Source: Soonwooa sp032078105 (GTDB lineage: Bacteria > Bacteroidota > Bacteroidia > Flavobacteriales > Weeksellaceae). From it: a stretch of 64,000 nucleotides of DNA. Location of the stretch: contig JBJZOS010000009.1 of NCBI GenBank assembly GCA_046269235.1, forward strand, positions 1-64,000, given 5' to 3'. Positions 34,376-43,134 of the stretch are shown here, one piece after another. Position 1 is the stretch's first letter. Each line of letters opens with the position of its first letter. The position numbers and the translations under genes are program-made. The notes beneath the pieces were generated by a model. The model saw only the letters and a program-made list of their open reading frames with translations, was not told where the DNA came from and made no database searches.

Positions 34376-36760
34376 TTACGGACAAGCGGGTTTGTTGAAA
34401 CATTTCCAAGCACCGTCTGAGTAAATTTTCAAACATTTGCTGAAGGTATCATAAACCATCATTCCTTCAACAGGATTTGTAATTTTTGTAATATAATTAG
34501 ATGCCGCAGATTGTGCAGGGTCAGATGTCATTCTTGTAATCACCAAACCTTTGGTATTGGATTCTAATACAGTGTACGCCGAATTTCTAATCATCGGCCA
34601 GTTTCCGTTGTCGGCGCCAGCTCTTTTCAACAAGGTAATACCGTGTACCACTGGGACTCCAGCATTTGTTGTATTTGGATTATTATAACACGCAAGTGTT
34701 ACTAGTACAGCATCATTGCTCTTAATATTATTACAAGAACCTCCTAATCCATTATTAGCACATTCAGATTGAGCGCTTGTTGGAAGCGTATTAATATTGG
34801 GATCCGTAGCATCAGGATCTGTAACATCATTGGTACGCAGAATTGCTGCTTCTACAAATTGATTTCCTGCTGTTGCAGTATTACTTACCGTTACTGTAAT
34901 AACGTATGTAATTTCACAACCATTTGGGAGGTTAAGAGACGAAGAATAGGTATTTGAACCTGCATTATAACTCAATGCCACACTTTCGCTTCCGCATCCA
35001 TTTGCAATAAACTGAATATTTTGAGGCGACAAACCACTCGGAATTTTAAAGGTAAAAGGAGCGCCCGTTACATCACTTGGCCCCCCATTTTTCACTTTCA
35101 CAGTATAGGCTACTGCATCACCTTGATGAAGGTTTGTTTGATCAGGAGTTATTGAAGAAACCATTAAATCTGCACTTTTTACTACAACACTTGCTGTTAC
35201 TGATGTTTCTTGACCTTTAATAAATGTCCACGTATCAATAGCTCGCATATCTCCAAATTGCCCAGAAGTCCCTGATCCTCCAACTCCCCAGATATGACCA
35301 TTTGTATTACTGCTAAGTCCCGTACTATTTGCAGGTGGCAAATGGCTGTTGTTTTTAGGATTTGGATTAGAACCATTTGACGCATTTGGGATATTACTAT
35401 CATTCCAATAAACAATATCTGAAACAACTTGATTCAAATTGGCATAATTCAATAATTCCACAATGGTTCCAAATCTATTGTATTCCATATCCATATAAGG
35501 GAAATGCACTTCTGCACCTTGTAATCTGATGGTAATTGTAACCGGAAACGTGCCTACTGGGGATGCGTTATTAGCACCATCTTTGCCATCCCAATAAATT
35601 TGATTTAATCCTGCTGAAGAAGCTCCTGTGAGTACACGGGTTACAAAACTGGGGTTTGCAGGAGTACCCGTAATTGATATGGTGTAATTGCCTTGCACAT
35701 CTGCATTGAATTTAATATAACCTCCTTTATTACTCACCTGCCCCGGAGTACCTTCAACCCCGGTTAAGGTTACATTACTAACTTGCGGTGTCACCACGGT
35801 GTTTTTCAACCATGTTGTATTACCAGGAACTGCACCAACAGATGAAGCAGGCAAATCTGAGCTTGGCAAAGTATAAAACATTTTGTGAGTAATGTTTTGG
35901 TTAGTATCTGCATTGTTTGGGTTTTGCACTTTTCCCGCCAAATGTGATGCTGAGGAGCTCGTCAAACTCTGATAAATAGGGAGCTGAGTATTGGCATCCA
36001 AAAAACCATTGTTATTTACAAAAAAAGTAAAGTAAATACCATTATTTCCATTATTGCTCACCCGGTAGGTATAGCCATCTTTGGTAAGAGTGTATAATTT
36101 CCCATAAAAGCCATTAGAATTAACTTGCGATATTCCGTTCGTTAAATTTAAAACATTAGTATAAACCCTTCCAGGAATAAATGCAGTATTGCCGGGGTTG
36201 ATTACTGAAACGTCCCAAGCCATAATACCTGCATCACCAGTACTTTGAGTCCAATTAGCGTTTGCATTAAAAGTAGCTTGGGGATCACTTGTTCCTCTTG
36301 CTACAAATTCTACCCTATAAATTCCATCACCTCCATTAGGTACTAAATAATAGATAGGTGTATATCTATTCCCACCAGTTTGTCCAGATAATTGCGGACC
36401 TGCTAACTCTGCCGTACGATTAGTTATTACTCCAGTAGAAGCATTATCAACTACTAGAGCTCCATTTGGAGAATACAATCTTATTTTGGCATTTCCTCCG
36501 GTATTTTGTGCACTAGAAGCCATTGTTATCCTTTCACCAGCTTTGGCATAAACATAATGAAATCCTTGGTTTGGAAAAGGCCAGTTAACCGTAGGTGCGT
36601 TGCTGGATCGAAGATAGGCTCGTACACCTGTAGCTCCGGATGGATAAAGATCTTTGGATCCATCGGCAAACAGAGAATTACTACAGAGAATGGTGGCAAA
36701 AATCATCATTACGCGAAATAAACTTAGAGATTTTTGACATGAGTATATTATTAATTTCAT
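34376..36760 (-). CDS. large secreted/surface protein with DUF11-type repeat domain
   Basis: A 794-residue exported protein. The N-terminus has a signal segment (MMIFATILCSNSLFADG). About residues 30-500 form a beta-rich region with a gliding or adhesin look (GANNASPVGTFPVTITI). About 530-640 is a DUF11-like domain (ADLMVSSITPDQTNLHQGDA, VAYTVKVKNGGPSDVTG). The C-terminus carries the VLESNTKGLVITRM ... GMMVYDTFSKCLKIY module and four cysteines. There is no clear type IX secretion C-terminal domain, so surface attachment is uncertain. An adhesin or structural role is inference. Confidence 0.75.
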   Translation of the reverse strand: MKLIIYSCQKSLSLFRVMMIFATILCSNSLFADGSKDLYPSGATGVRAYLRSSNAPTVNWPFPNQGFHYVYAKAGERITMASSAQNTGGNAKIRLYSPNGALVVDNASTGVITNRTAELAGPQLSGQTGGNRYTPIYYLVPNGGDGIYRVEFVARGTSDPQATFNANANWTQSTGDAGIMAWDVSVINPGNTAFIPGRVYTNVLNLTNGISQVNSNGFYGKLYTLTKDGYTYRVSNNGNNGIYFTFFVNNNGFLDANTQLPIYQSLTSSSASHLAGKVQNPNNADTNQNITHKMFYTLPSSDLPASSVGAVPGNTTWLKNTVVTPQVSNVTLTGVEGTPGQVSNKGGYIKFNADVQGNYTISITGTPANPSFVTRVLTGASSAGLNQIYWDGKDGANNASPVGTFPVTITIRLQGAEVHFPYMDMEYNRFGTIVELLNYANLNQVVSDIVYWNDSNIPNASNGSNPNPKNNSHLPPANSTGLSSNTNGHIWGVGGSGTSGQFGDMRAIDTWTFIKGQETSVTASVVVKSADLMVSSITPDQTNLHQGDAVAYTVKVKNGGPSDVTGAPFTFKIPSGLSPQNIQFIANGCGSESVALSYNAGSNTYSSSLNLPNGCEITYVITVTVSNTATAGNQFVEAAILRTNDVTDPDATDPNINTLPTSAQSECANNGLGGSCNNIKSNDAVLVTLACYNNPNTTNAGVPVVHGITLLKRAGADNGNWPMIRNSAYTVLESNTKGLVITRMTSDPAQSAASNYITKITNPVEGMMVYDTFSKCLKIYSDGAWKCFNKPACP

Positions 36761-36858
36761 GAATTTGTGTGTTTTGTTAATATTTTGTATTAAAAAAAAT
36801 GAAAACTATAAAAAAGTAAATTGTTTGTATATAATGTCATTTAGAAATAATTTTTATA

Positions 36859-37449
36859 TTAACAAGTAGGTGGCGGCCTGGAAAACAAAAATTGGGATAA
36901 CTCTTCTGTTCTTGCAAAATCTGCCGTATAAATGTTCATTAAATAGGTAAACACAGGAATATTACGCGCAACAACATAATAAACAACGATATTCTTTGAA
37001 AAAAAAGTAAGAGAAATTACCGAGTTTTTAGTATTGGTAAAAGTAGCTTTATTAAAAAAATCTTCTAATTTGGTACTTTTAAAAACAAATCTGGGCGCAG
37101 GACTTTTCGGGAGATTTTTAATTTGATTTTTAGATTCTTCCTTGGAAACGGGTATCTGTTTCTTGATTTTAACCGTTCGAACTTCTTTAGCAATTTTGTC
37201 ATCCAAAGAATCATTTATCTTTACAACTTTTGAGTTAGTTGCCTCTCCTATTTCAATTACAATAGAAGCACCCGAAACATAAATTATAGGTTGTTGGTCT
37301 TGCTGCGGCTCATTAATCTCTAATGCAGTCGCATTAAAAAATGAAGATATGCAAAGAAGAGGCAACAAAATTAATTTCAAAAACAAGGAATTAAATTTCC
37401 AATTTTGGATTATTGATTTTGTTGCTCTAAAGAATAATTTTTCTTTCAA
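36859..37449 (-). CDS. hypothetical exported protein
   Basis: A 196-residue protein I cannot assign. A long basic N-terminus precedes a hydrophobic stretch (LFLKLILLPLLCISSFFNATA) that should act as signal or anchor. The rest is charged with Lys-rich segments (KVVKINDSLDDKIAKEVRTV) and ends RPPPTC. It is first in a three-gene minus-strand cluster of exported proteins and has a good promoter just upstream. A regulatory or chaperone role for the large surface protein is possible but unsupported. Confidence 0.65.
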   Translation of the reverse strand: MKEKLFFRATKSIIQNWKFNSLFLKLILLPLLCISSFFNATALEINEPQQDQQPIIYVSGASIVIEIGEATNSKVVKINDSLDDKIAKEVRTVKIKKQIPVSKEESKNQIKNLPKSPAPRFVFKSTKLEDFFNKATFTNTKNSVISLTFFSKNIVVYYVVARNIPVFTYLMNIYTADFARTEELSQFLFSRPPPTC

Positions 37450-37499
37450 GCTTGTGTTTGTGTTTTTTTCAAATCATTTCTTAAAGAAATAATTTTTAT

Positions 37500-37534
37500 C
37501 AAAGGTAATAAACACAAAGGATATTCTGCACAAG
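37500..37534 (-). promoter_or_regulatory. promoter of the exported-protein cluster
   Basis: On the minus strand -7 TACCTTTG (37500-37507) matches TAnnTTTG exactly; a -33 CTTGTG (37529-37534) lies about 21 nt upstream. The start codon at 37449 is 51 nt downstream of the -7. Confidence 0.6.
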
Positions 37535-37980
37535 AAATTCTAAAATATGTTCTATTTTACAACAAAAAGGGTGAAAACACCTTTTTTAAAATTTCAAAAA
37601 CTCTCAATTCACAATAAATTATTCATTATAAAATCAGTTTTATTTTATAATTATTAATAACTAATTAATTATTGAAAAAAAAATAGTAATCATAACACTA
37701 ACTTATTGATAATTTAATTTTAACTAAACTAACAAAATTTGATTTATCATAATGAATAAATTTGTTAATTTTTGTTAATTAAATTCTACAGAAATATAAA
37801 ATAATGCCATGTTATTCTTCATTTACAGACCTTCTAATTAATAAAAAAATCTATTTTATAAAAAAAATCAGCCTGTCGAAGGTCATTTTTAAATTAAAAA
37901 TTTTTGCTTTTCGGGGGATTCTCATCTTTGTATTATATCATTGTACAGTTTTTAGGGTTACTATTGAAAATATATGAAAA
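37535..37980. other. AT-rich intergenic region, nothing recognised
   Basis: About 450 bp of very AT-rich sequence between the exported-protein promoter and the rplL terminator. I find no coding segment, RNA gene or repeat; runs such as TTTGTTAATTTTTGTTAATT are low-complexity. Confidence 0.6.
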
Positions 37981-37982
37981 CA

Positions 37983-38011
37983 AAAAAAACCCTCACTTTT
38001 CAGTAAGGGTT
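37983..38011 (-). terminator. terminator of the rplKAJL unit
   Basis: On the minus strand AACCCTTACTG and CAGTGAGGGTT-type arms (AACCCTCACT/AGTAAGGGTT on plus) pair around a short loop and are followed by eight T. It lies 22 bp after the rplL stop and ends the ribosomal-protein unit before it can reach rpoB. Confidence 0.88.
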
Positions 38012-38033
38012 ATTTTGATTGGTGAGGAAGGAA

Positions 38034-38402
38034 TTACTTCAATTCAACTTCAGCACCAGCTTCTTCTAATTGCTTCTTAAGCGCTTCAGCTTCGTCTTTA
38101 GATACACCTTCTTTGATTGTTGAAGGCGCTCCGTCTACGATATCTTTAGCTTCTTTAAGACCAGCACCAGTTAAATCTTTTACTAATTTAACAACAGCTA
38201 ATTTAGAAGCACCAGCTGACTTAAGGATTACGTCGAATTCAGTTTTTTCCTCAGCAGCATCACCAGCACCACCAGCAGCTACAACTACAGCAGCAGCAGC
38301 AGGCTCGATTCCGTACTCATCTTTAAGGATAGTAGCTAATTCGTTAACGTCTTTTACAGTTAGGTTTACAAGCGTTTCCGCTAAATTTTTTAAATCTGAC
38401 AT
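38034..38402 (-). CDS. rplL: ribosomal protein bL12 (L7/L12)
   Basis: A 122-residue stalk protein. The N-terminal dimerisation domain (LKNLAETLVNLTVKDVNELA) is followed by an Ala-rich hinge (AAAAVVVAAGGAGDAAEEK) and the C-terminal factor-binding domain with KLAVVKLVKDLTGAGLKEAK. It recruits translation GTPases to the ribosome. Last gene of the rplKAJL unit, 48 bp after rplJ, closed by a terminator. Confidence 0.99.
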   Translation of the reverse strand: MSDLKNLAETLVNLTVKDVNELATILKDEYGIEPAAAAVVVAAGGAGDAAEEKTEFDVILKSAGASKLAVVKLVKDLTGAGLKEAKDIVDGAPSTIKEGVSKDEAEALKKQLEEAGAEVELK

Positions 38403-38450
38403 TGTATTAATGTTTTGTTTGTTGAACTTATTTGATTGTTTTGAGTTTAA

Positions 38451-39020
38451 TTATTCTGCGCTAGCTTCAGGAGTTTCTGTAGCTGGAGCTTCTTCTGCGT
38501 TTACTTCTTCTACAGCTGGCGCTTCTACTTCTGTAGCACCTTCTGCTTTGTTTTGTAATGCAGAAACCAATCTTTGGATTGGTGATTGAAGTAATCCAAT
38601 GATTTCTCCGATCATCTCCTCCTTAGACTTGATGTTAGCAAGAGTGTCTAGGTTGTTATCACCAACGTAGATTGTTTCTTGTAAGAATGCAGATTTAAGA
38701 GCTGGTTTCTCAGCTTTTTTTCTGAATCCTTGGATTAATTTAGCAGGAGCATTAGCCGTTTCAGAGATCATTACTACTGAGTTCCCTTTGAAAGTTGGGA
38801 ACATTTCAGAAAAATCTACACCTTCAACTTGCTCCATAGCTTTTTGCAAAAGTGTATTTTTAACAACTTTTACTTTGATATTTTGCTTGAAAGCTTGTCT
38901 TCTAAAATCTGAAGTCTGACCAGCATTCAATCCTTCAAGATCAGCTACATAAACAACTTTAGCATCTTGTAGTAGATCTTTTATATCTTGTATTACTAAT
39001 ACTTTTTCTTCTTTTGTCAT
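38451..39020 (-). CDS. rplJ: ribosomal protein uL10
   Basis: A 189-residue protein that anchors L7/L12 dimers to the ribosome. MTKEEKVLVIQDIKDLLQDA, YVADLEGLNAGQTSDFRRQ and KVVKNTLLQKAM are typical. The C-terminus is extended by an acidic Ala/Glu-rich tail (EAPAVEEVNAEEAPATETPE), as often in Bacteroidota. It may autoregulate the unit by binding its leader as in other bacteria; no specific leader structure was identified here. Confidence 0.98.
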   Translation of the reverse strand: MTKEEKVLVIQDIKDLLQDAKVVYVADLEGLNAGQTSDFRRQAFKQNIKVKVVKNTLLQKAMEQVEGVDFSEMFPTFKGNSVVMISETANAPAKLIQGFRKKAEKPALKSAFLQETIYVGDNNLDTLANIKSKEEMIGEIIGLLQSPIQRLVSALQNKAEGATEVEAPAVEEVNAEEAPATETPEASAE

Positions 39021-39032
39021 TTCTTCTCGATT

Positions 39033-39725
39033 TTAGTTTACAGATTTCGTGTCAATGGCAATACCTGGACTCATAGTAGAAGAAAGGTAGATAGACTTAA
39101 CGTATACGCCTTTAGCCGCAGTTGGCTTTAACTTCATTAGAGTTTGGATTAATTCCTGAGCATTTTCCTTGATTTTATCAGCATCGAAAGATACTTTACC
39201 GATAGCAGCGTGGATAATACCGTATTTGTCAACTTTGAAGTCGATTTTACCAGATTTCACTTCAGAAACTGCTTTACCTACTTCCATTGTAACAGTACCA
39301 GATTTTGGGTTTGGCATTAGACCTCTTGGACCTAACACACGTCCTAAAGGACCTAGTTTACCCATAACTGCTGGCATTGTAACGATAACGTCAACATCTG
39401 TCCAACCATCTTTTATTTTTTGTAAGTACTCATCAAGACCTACATAATCAGCACCAGCTTCTTTAGCTTCTGCTTCTTTATCTGGAGTTACTAAAGCAAG
39501 AACTTTAACATCCTTACCAGTACCATGAGGAAGAGATACAACACCTCTTACCATTTGGTTAGCTTTTCTTGGATCAACGCCTAATCTTACAGCGATATCT
39601 ACAGAAGCATCAAACTTTGCAGTGTTTACTTCTTTCACCAAAGCAGAACCTTCTTCTAAAGAATAAACTTTATTCTTTTCTACTTTTGCTAAAGCTTCCT
39701 TTTGCTTTTTTGTTAATGTTGCCAT
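39033..39725 (-). CDS. rplA: ribosomal protein uL1
   Basis: A 230-residue protein of the L1 stalk, which helps move deacylated tRNA from the E site. VDIAVRLGVDPRKANQMVRG, VSLPHGTGKDVKVLAL and VMGKLGPLGRVLGPRGLMPN are standard blocks. It lies 5 bp after rplK and 12 bp before rplJ. Confidence 0.99.
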   Translation of the reverse strand: MATLTKKQKEALAKVEKNKVYSLEEGSALVKEVNTAKFDASVDIAVRLGVDPRKANQMVRGVVSLPHGTGKDVKVLALVTPDKEAEAKEAGADYVGLDEYLQKIKDGWTDVDVIVTMPAVMGKLGPLGRVLGPRGLMPNPKSGTVTMEVGKAVSEVKSGKIDFKVDKYGIIHAAIGKVSFDADKIKENAQELIQTLMKLKPTAAKGVYVKSIYLSSTMSPGIAIDTKSVN

Positions 39726-39730
39726 AATTC

Positions 39731-40174
39731 TTACGCGTTTGTTGGTTTAGTTCCTGTTACTTTCAATCCCATAGATCTTGCAGTACCTGCAACCATAGTA
39801 AGAGCTGAATCCATTGTAAAGCAGTTAAGGTCTGCCATTTTATCTTCAGCAATTTTTTTAACTTGATCCCAAGATACAGATCCTACTTTGTTTCTGTTTG
39901 GTTCTCCAGAACCTTTCTTTACCTTAGATGCTTCCATCAACTGAATAGCTGCTGGAGGTGTCTTGATTACGAATTCGAAAGATTTATCTTCGTAAACCGT
40001 AATAACTACTGGTAAAACTTGTCCTGGCTTGTCCTGAGTTCTTCCGTTAAATTGTTTACAAAACTCCATGATGTTAACACCTGCAGAACCCAATGCTGGA
40101 CCTACTGGTGGCGAAGGGTTTGCTGCACCTCCTTTCACCTGAAGCTTAACCATTTTAAAGACTTTCTTAGCCAT
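39731..40174 (-). CDS. rplK: ribosomal protein uL11
   Basis: A 147-residue protein of the GTPase-associated centre, binding 23S rRNA and thiostrepton-type drugs. LQVKGGAANPSPPVGPALGS and VNIMEFCKQFNGRT are the N-terminal hallmarks, and TMVAGTARSMGLKVTG ends the rRNA-binding domain. It is the first gene of the unit and has a clear promoter at 40271-40301. Confidence 0.99.
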   Translation of the reverse strand: MAKKVFKMVKLQVKGGAANPSPPVGPALGSAGVNIMEFCKQFNGRTQDKPGQVLPVVITVYEDKSFEFVIKTPPAAIQLMEASKVKKGSGEPNRNKVGSVSWDQVKKIAEDKMADLNCFTMDSALTMVAGTARSMGLKVTGTKPTNA

Positions 40175-40270
40175 TTTGATTTGTTTATGTGTGAATAATT
40201 AATGAATTTGGAAGCATTATTTATTCATACCATATTGTTGTCTCACCTAACAAGATGGTATTTCGGATTG

Positions 40271-40301
40271 CAAAATTATAAAATATTTTTGAATCTACAA
40301 A
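40271..40301 (-). promoter_or_regulatory. promoter of rplKAJL
   Basis: On the minus strand -33 TTTG (40298-40301), 19 nt spacer, -7 TAATTTTG (40271-40278). The leader to rplK is about 90 nt. It shows the ribosomal-protein genes do not depend on readthrough from nusG. Confidence 0.78.
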
Positions 40302-40335
40302 TACCAAATCGTTAAAAATCAATAAGTTTTTAATT

Positions 40336-40590
40336 TTAATAGAAATACAATGCAAAGTGGTACAATTCATAAAGTGATTGAGCATTCACAACAGCAAAGC
40401 CTACAAAGAATAATAGAAAAATACTAGTAAACAAAATAAAAAAGGACGTTGACAAGCCATAGCCTTCTTTTTCTCCTTTAAAAAAATAATAAAATAAAAT
40501 TGGCAAAACACAAGTCGTAAACACATAAGAATCAAAAGTAAACGTAGCAGCAAACTCCCACCAAAAGTCATGAAGAATCCAGTCGATCAA
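40336..40590 (-). CDS. possible small membrane protein between nusG and rplK
   Basis: An 84-residue reading with two or three hydrophobic segments (YVFTTCVLPILFYYFF; FFILFTSIFLLFFVGFAVV) and an aromatic-rich N-terminus (WILHDFWWEF). It has no internal methionine; the only start is TTG at 40590, four codons after an in-frame stop, with no obvious ribosome site. The next gene's promoter (40271-40301) begins just after its stop. The composition looks protein-like, but the position inside a conserved cluster and the TTG start make it uncertain; it could be a fragment of a decayed gene. Confidence 0.4.
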   Translation of the reverse strand: MIDWILHDFWWEFAATFTFDSYVFTTCVLPILFYYFFKGEKEGYGLSTSFFILFTSIFLLFFVGFAVVNAQSLYELYHFALYFY

Positions 40591-40956
40591 AGAAAATTTC
40601 TAAATCTTAAACCACAAATCTGATTAAAAGTTCGTAAAATGAATTAATTCTGAATACTTAATAAAGTGGAACAAATCGTCACTAAAACAGCAGAAAGTGT
40701 TTCAACACTGTAAGCATTCAACAACAACTTAAGAATTTTAGAAATAAGTTCAAGTAAAGGTGTCGCACAAAACTTGTGTCATGCCAAACATTATCAAATC
40801 CGAAATACAGGTCGGATATAATTAGCATGGTAAACCAATCAAGTCTTAAGACCATAACACTAGCCAATTGACATATAAAAAGTCTAAATAATTAATACAA
40901 TATAACCACCGTACTTACGAAAGTCTTTATCAGAATTAATGTCTGAATTGAACATA
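40591..40956 (-). other. gap between nusG terminator and small ORF, possibly decayed coding DNA
   Basis: No intact gene. On the minus strand one frame reads MVLRLDWFTMLIISDLYFGF and continues DNVWHDTSFVRHLYLNLFLK before stops, similar in flavour to the small membrane ORF downstream. This may be the remnant of an inserted gene; I cannot name a family. Confidence 0.3.
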
Positions 40957-40986
40957 AAAAAAAAACCACTCGATTGAGTGGTTTCA
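40957..40986 (-). terminator. terminator of nusG
   Basis: On the minus strand AACCACTC and GAGTGGTT pair around a 4-nt loop and are followed by ten T, about 18 bp after the nusG stop. This separates secE-nusG from rplKAJL. Confidence 0.92.
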
Positions 40987-41003
40987 AATATAGTATAAAT
41001 TTT

Positions 41004-41549
41004 TTATCCTACTTTTTCTACTTGTACGAAGCTAAGTTCCATTGGAGTCTTACGACCAAATATCATAACGGACACCTCAAGTTTTTTCTTCTCTTCAAGA
41101 ATTCTTTCGATGGTACCATTAAATCCATTGAAAGGACCATCGATAACTTTCACATTCTCTCCAACTACGTAAGGAATCTCAAGATCTGTTGCAAATTCTG
41201 ACAACTCATCCATCTTACCTAACATTCTGTTAACCTCAGATTTTCTCATCGGTACGGGATCTCCACCTTTAGTTAAACTTAAGAAAGAAATAACCCCCGG
41301 AATATTTTTGATAATGTGAGGAACCTCACCTACTAAATCCGCTTCTACCATTAGATAACCTGGATAGTAAGGTCTTTCTTTCGGAACCTTTTTTCCATTT
41401 CTAATTAAGATAACTTTCTCCATTGGGATAACGACCTGAGTAACATAAGACTCCATGTTAAGTCTTCTCATTTCGTTCTCAATATAGCTCTTAACTTTAT
41501 TTTCCTGCCCGCTGATTGCTTTCAGCACATACCATTTCAACTCACCCAT
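41004..41549 (-). CDS. nusG: transcription termination/antitermination factor NusG
   Basis: A 181-residue protein. The NGN domain begins KWYVLKAISGQENKVKSYIE and the C-terminal KOW domain reads VGENVKVIDGPFNGFNGTIE. It binds RNA polymerase and couples it to ribosomes or Rho. It lies 11 bp after secE. Length matches the usual NusG without insertions. Confidence 0.98.
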   Translation of the reverse strand: MGELKWYVLKAISGQENKVKSYIENEMRRLNMESYVTQVVIPMEKVILIRNGKKVPKERPYYPGYLMVEADLVGEVPHIIKNIPGVISFLSLTKGGDPVPMRKSEVNRMLGKMDELSEFATDLEIPYVVGENVKVIDGPFNGFNGTIERILEEKKKLEVSVMIFGRKTPMELSFVQVEKVG

Positions 41550-41560
41550 CGCAGAAAACC

Positions 41561-41767
41561 TTAGTTAAATATATTAATTAAAGAAGATACAAAATTCTTA
41601 ATTGTCGTACTAAACAAAGTATCTACACCGAATGTAAACATCGCAAGAATAACAGTTGATATTGCAACTACGATAGTTGAAGATTGCAAATCAGGCCAAT
41701 TTGGCCACTCTACCTTATCTTTAAACTCTGTGTAAGAACCTTTCAAAAAATCAATTAGCGAACTCAT
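41561..41767 (-). CDS. secE: preprotein translocase subunit SecE
   Basis: A 68-residue single-span protein. FLKGSYTEFKDKVEWPNWPD is the conserved amphipathic region with the invariant W-P, followed by one membrane helix (TIVVAISTVILAMFTFGV). It clamps SecY in the translocon. The tRNA-Trp gene lies 14 bp upstream and nusG 11 bp downstream, the order found in most bacteria. Confidence 0.97.
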   Translation of the reverse strand: MSSLIDFLKGSYTEFKDKVEWPNWPDLQSSTIVVAISTVILAMFTFGVDTLFSTTIKNFVSSLINIFN

Positions 41768-41781
41768 AAAATTCTTATTAG

Positions 41782-41852
41782 CACGGGCACAAGGATTCGA
41801 ACCCTGATCAACGGTTTTGGAGACCGGTATCCTACCATTGGACGATGCCCGT
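41782..41852 (-). tRNA. tRNA-Trp (CCA)
   Basis: 71 nt on the minus strand, starting ACGGGCATCGTCC. Acceptor arms ACGGGCA and TGCCCGT pair fully; the anticodon loop is CTCCAAA (anticodon CCA); the T arm holds GGTTCGAATCC; discriminator G as expected for tRNA-Trp. No CCA end is encoded. It sits between tuf and secE, its usual place. Confidence 0.95.
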
Positions 41853-41858
41853 AGATTA

Positions 41859-41890
41859 AAAAGTTCCGTAAGCTTCCTTACGGAACTTTT
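41859..41890 (-). terminator. terminator of tuf
   Basis: AAAAGTTCCGTAAG and CTTACGGAACTTTT are perfect 14-bp complements around a 4-nt loop, in the 52-bp gap between tuf and tRNA-Trp. On the minus strand it ends in TTTTTAATC. It would limit readthrough from tuf into tRNA-Trp, secE and nusG, or mark a processing site. Confidence 0.85.
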
Positions 41891-41904
41891 ATATATTTTC
41901 GATA

Positions 41905-43092
41905 TTAGTCGATAATTTCAGTTACCTGACCAGCACCAACTGTTCTACCACCTTCTCTGATCGCAAATCTAAGACCTACGTTAAGAGCGATTGGTTGTAA
42001 CAATTCTACTGTAATAGTTAAGTTATCACCAGGCATTACCATCTCAACACCTTCTGGTAAGAAGATCTCACCTGTAACGTCAGTTGTTCTTACGTAGAAC
42101 TGAGGACGGTATTTGTTATGGAATGGTGTGTGACGACCACCTTCTTCTTTAGAAAGGATATAAACCTCTGCTTTGAATTTTTTGTGTGGTGTTACTGAAT
42201 CTTTCTTAGCGATTACCATACCTCTCTTGATGTCAGTTTTTTCAATACCTCTCAACAATAGACCTACGTTATCACCAGCTTCACCTCTATCTAGGATCTT
42301 TCTGAACATCTCAACCCCTGTAATTGTAGAAGTTAATTTTTCATCACCCATACCAACGATATCAACTGGATCACCAGTGTTGATAACACCAGCCTCGATT
42401 CTACCAGTTGCTACAGTACCTCTACCTGTAATAGAGAATACGTCTTCGATTGGCATCAAGAATGGTTTATCTTGATCTCTTACTGGTTGCTCGATCCAAG
42501 TATCAACAGCAGCCATTAATTCTTCAACAGTTGCAACCCATTTTGGTTCACCGTTAAGTGCACCTAGAGCAGAACCTTGGATAACTGGAGAGTTATCACC
42601 ATCATATTCGTAAGAAGACAATAAGTCTCTTAATTCTAATTCAACAAGCTCTAAAAGCTCAGCATCGTCAACCATGTCAACTTTGTTCATGAATACAACG
42701 ATTCTAGGAACGTTAACCTGACGACAAAGAAGAATATGCTCTCTAGTTTGAGGCATTGGACCATCTGTTGCAGCACATACTAAGATTGCTCCATCCATTT
42801 GAGCAGCACCAGTTACCATGTTCTTAACATAGTCGGCGTGACCTGGACAGTCAACGTGAGCGTAGTGACGGTTTTCAGTTTCGTATTCAATGTGTGCAGT
42901 ATTGATAGTAATACCTCTTTCTTTTTCTTCTGGTGCAGAGTCAATCGCAGAGAAATCTCTTTTCTCAGCAAGACCTTTATCAGCTAATACTTTACTGATC
43001 GCAGCAGTTAAAGTAGTTTTACCATGGTCAACGTGACCAATAGTACCAATGTTCAAGTGGGGTTTGTTACGATTAAACGTTTCCTTTGCCAT
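41905..43092 (-). CDS. tuf: elongation factor Tu
   Basis: A 395-residue translation GTPase that delivers aminoacyl-tRNA. G1 GHVDHGKTT (19-27), switch region RGITINTAHIEYE, G3 DCPGH (about 80-84), and G4 NKVD (about 135-138) are intact; domains 2 and 3 are complete and end GGRTVGAGQVTEIID. Its own promoter lies upstream. In the conserved gene order the tRNA cluster now at 52441-52878 would directly precede it. Confidence 0.99.
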   Translation of the reverse strand: MAKETFNRNKPHLNIGTIGHVDHGKTTLTAAISKVLADKGLAEKRDFSAIDSAPEEKERGITINTAHIEYETENRHYAHVDCPGHADYVKNMVTGAAQMDGAILVCAATDGPMPQTREHILLCRQVNVPRIVVFMNKVDMVDDAELLELVELELRDLLSSYEYDGDNSPVIQGSALGALNGEPKWVATVEELMAAVDTWIEQPVRDQDKPFLMPIEDVFSITGRGTVATGRIEAGVINTGDPVDIVGMGDEKLTSTITGVEMFRKILDRGEAGDNVGLLLRGIEKTDIKRGMVIAKKDSVTPHKKFKAEVYILSKEEGGRHTPFHNKYRPQFYVRTTDVTGEIFLPEGVEMVMPGDNLTITVELLQPIALNVGLRFAIREGGRTVGAGQVTEIID

Positions 43093-43134
43093 GACTTTAA
43101 TATTTAATTATTTACAATTCAATTTTTAGGTGTG

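Noticed and set aside
38113..38589. 158-residue frame antisense to rplL and rplJ
   Set aside because: Ala/Ser-rich shadow crossing two ribosomal-protein genes and their spacer.
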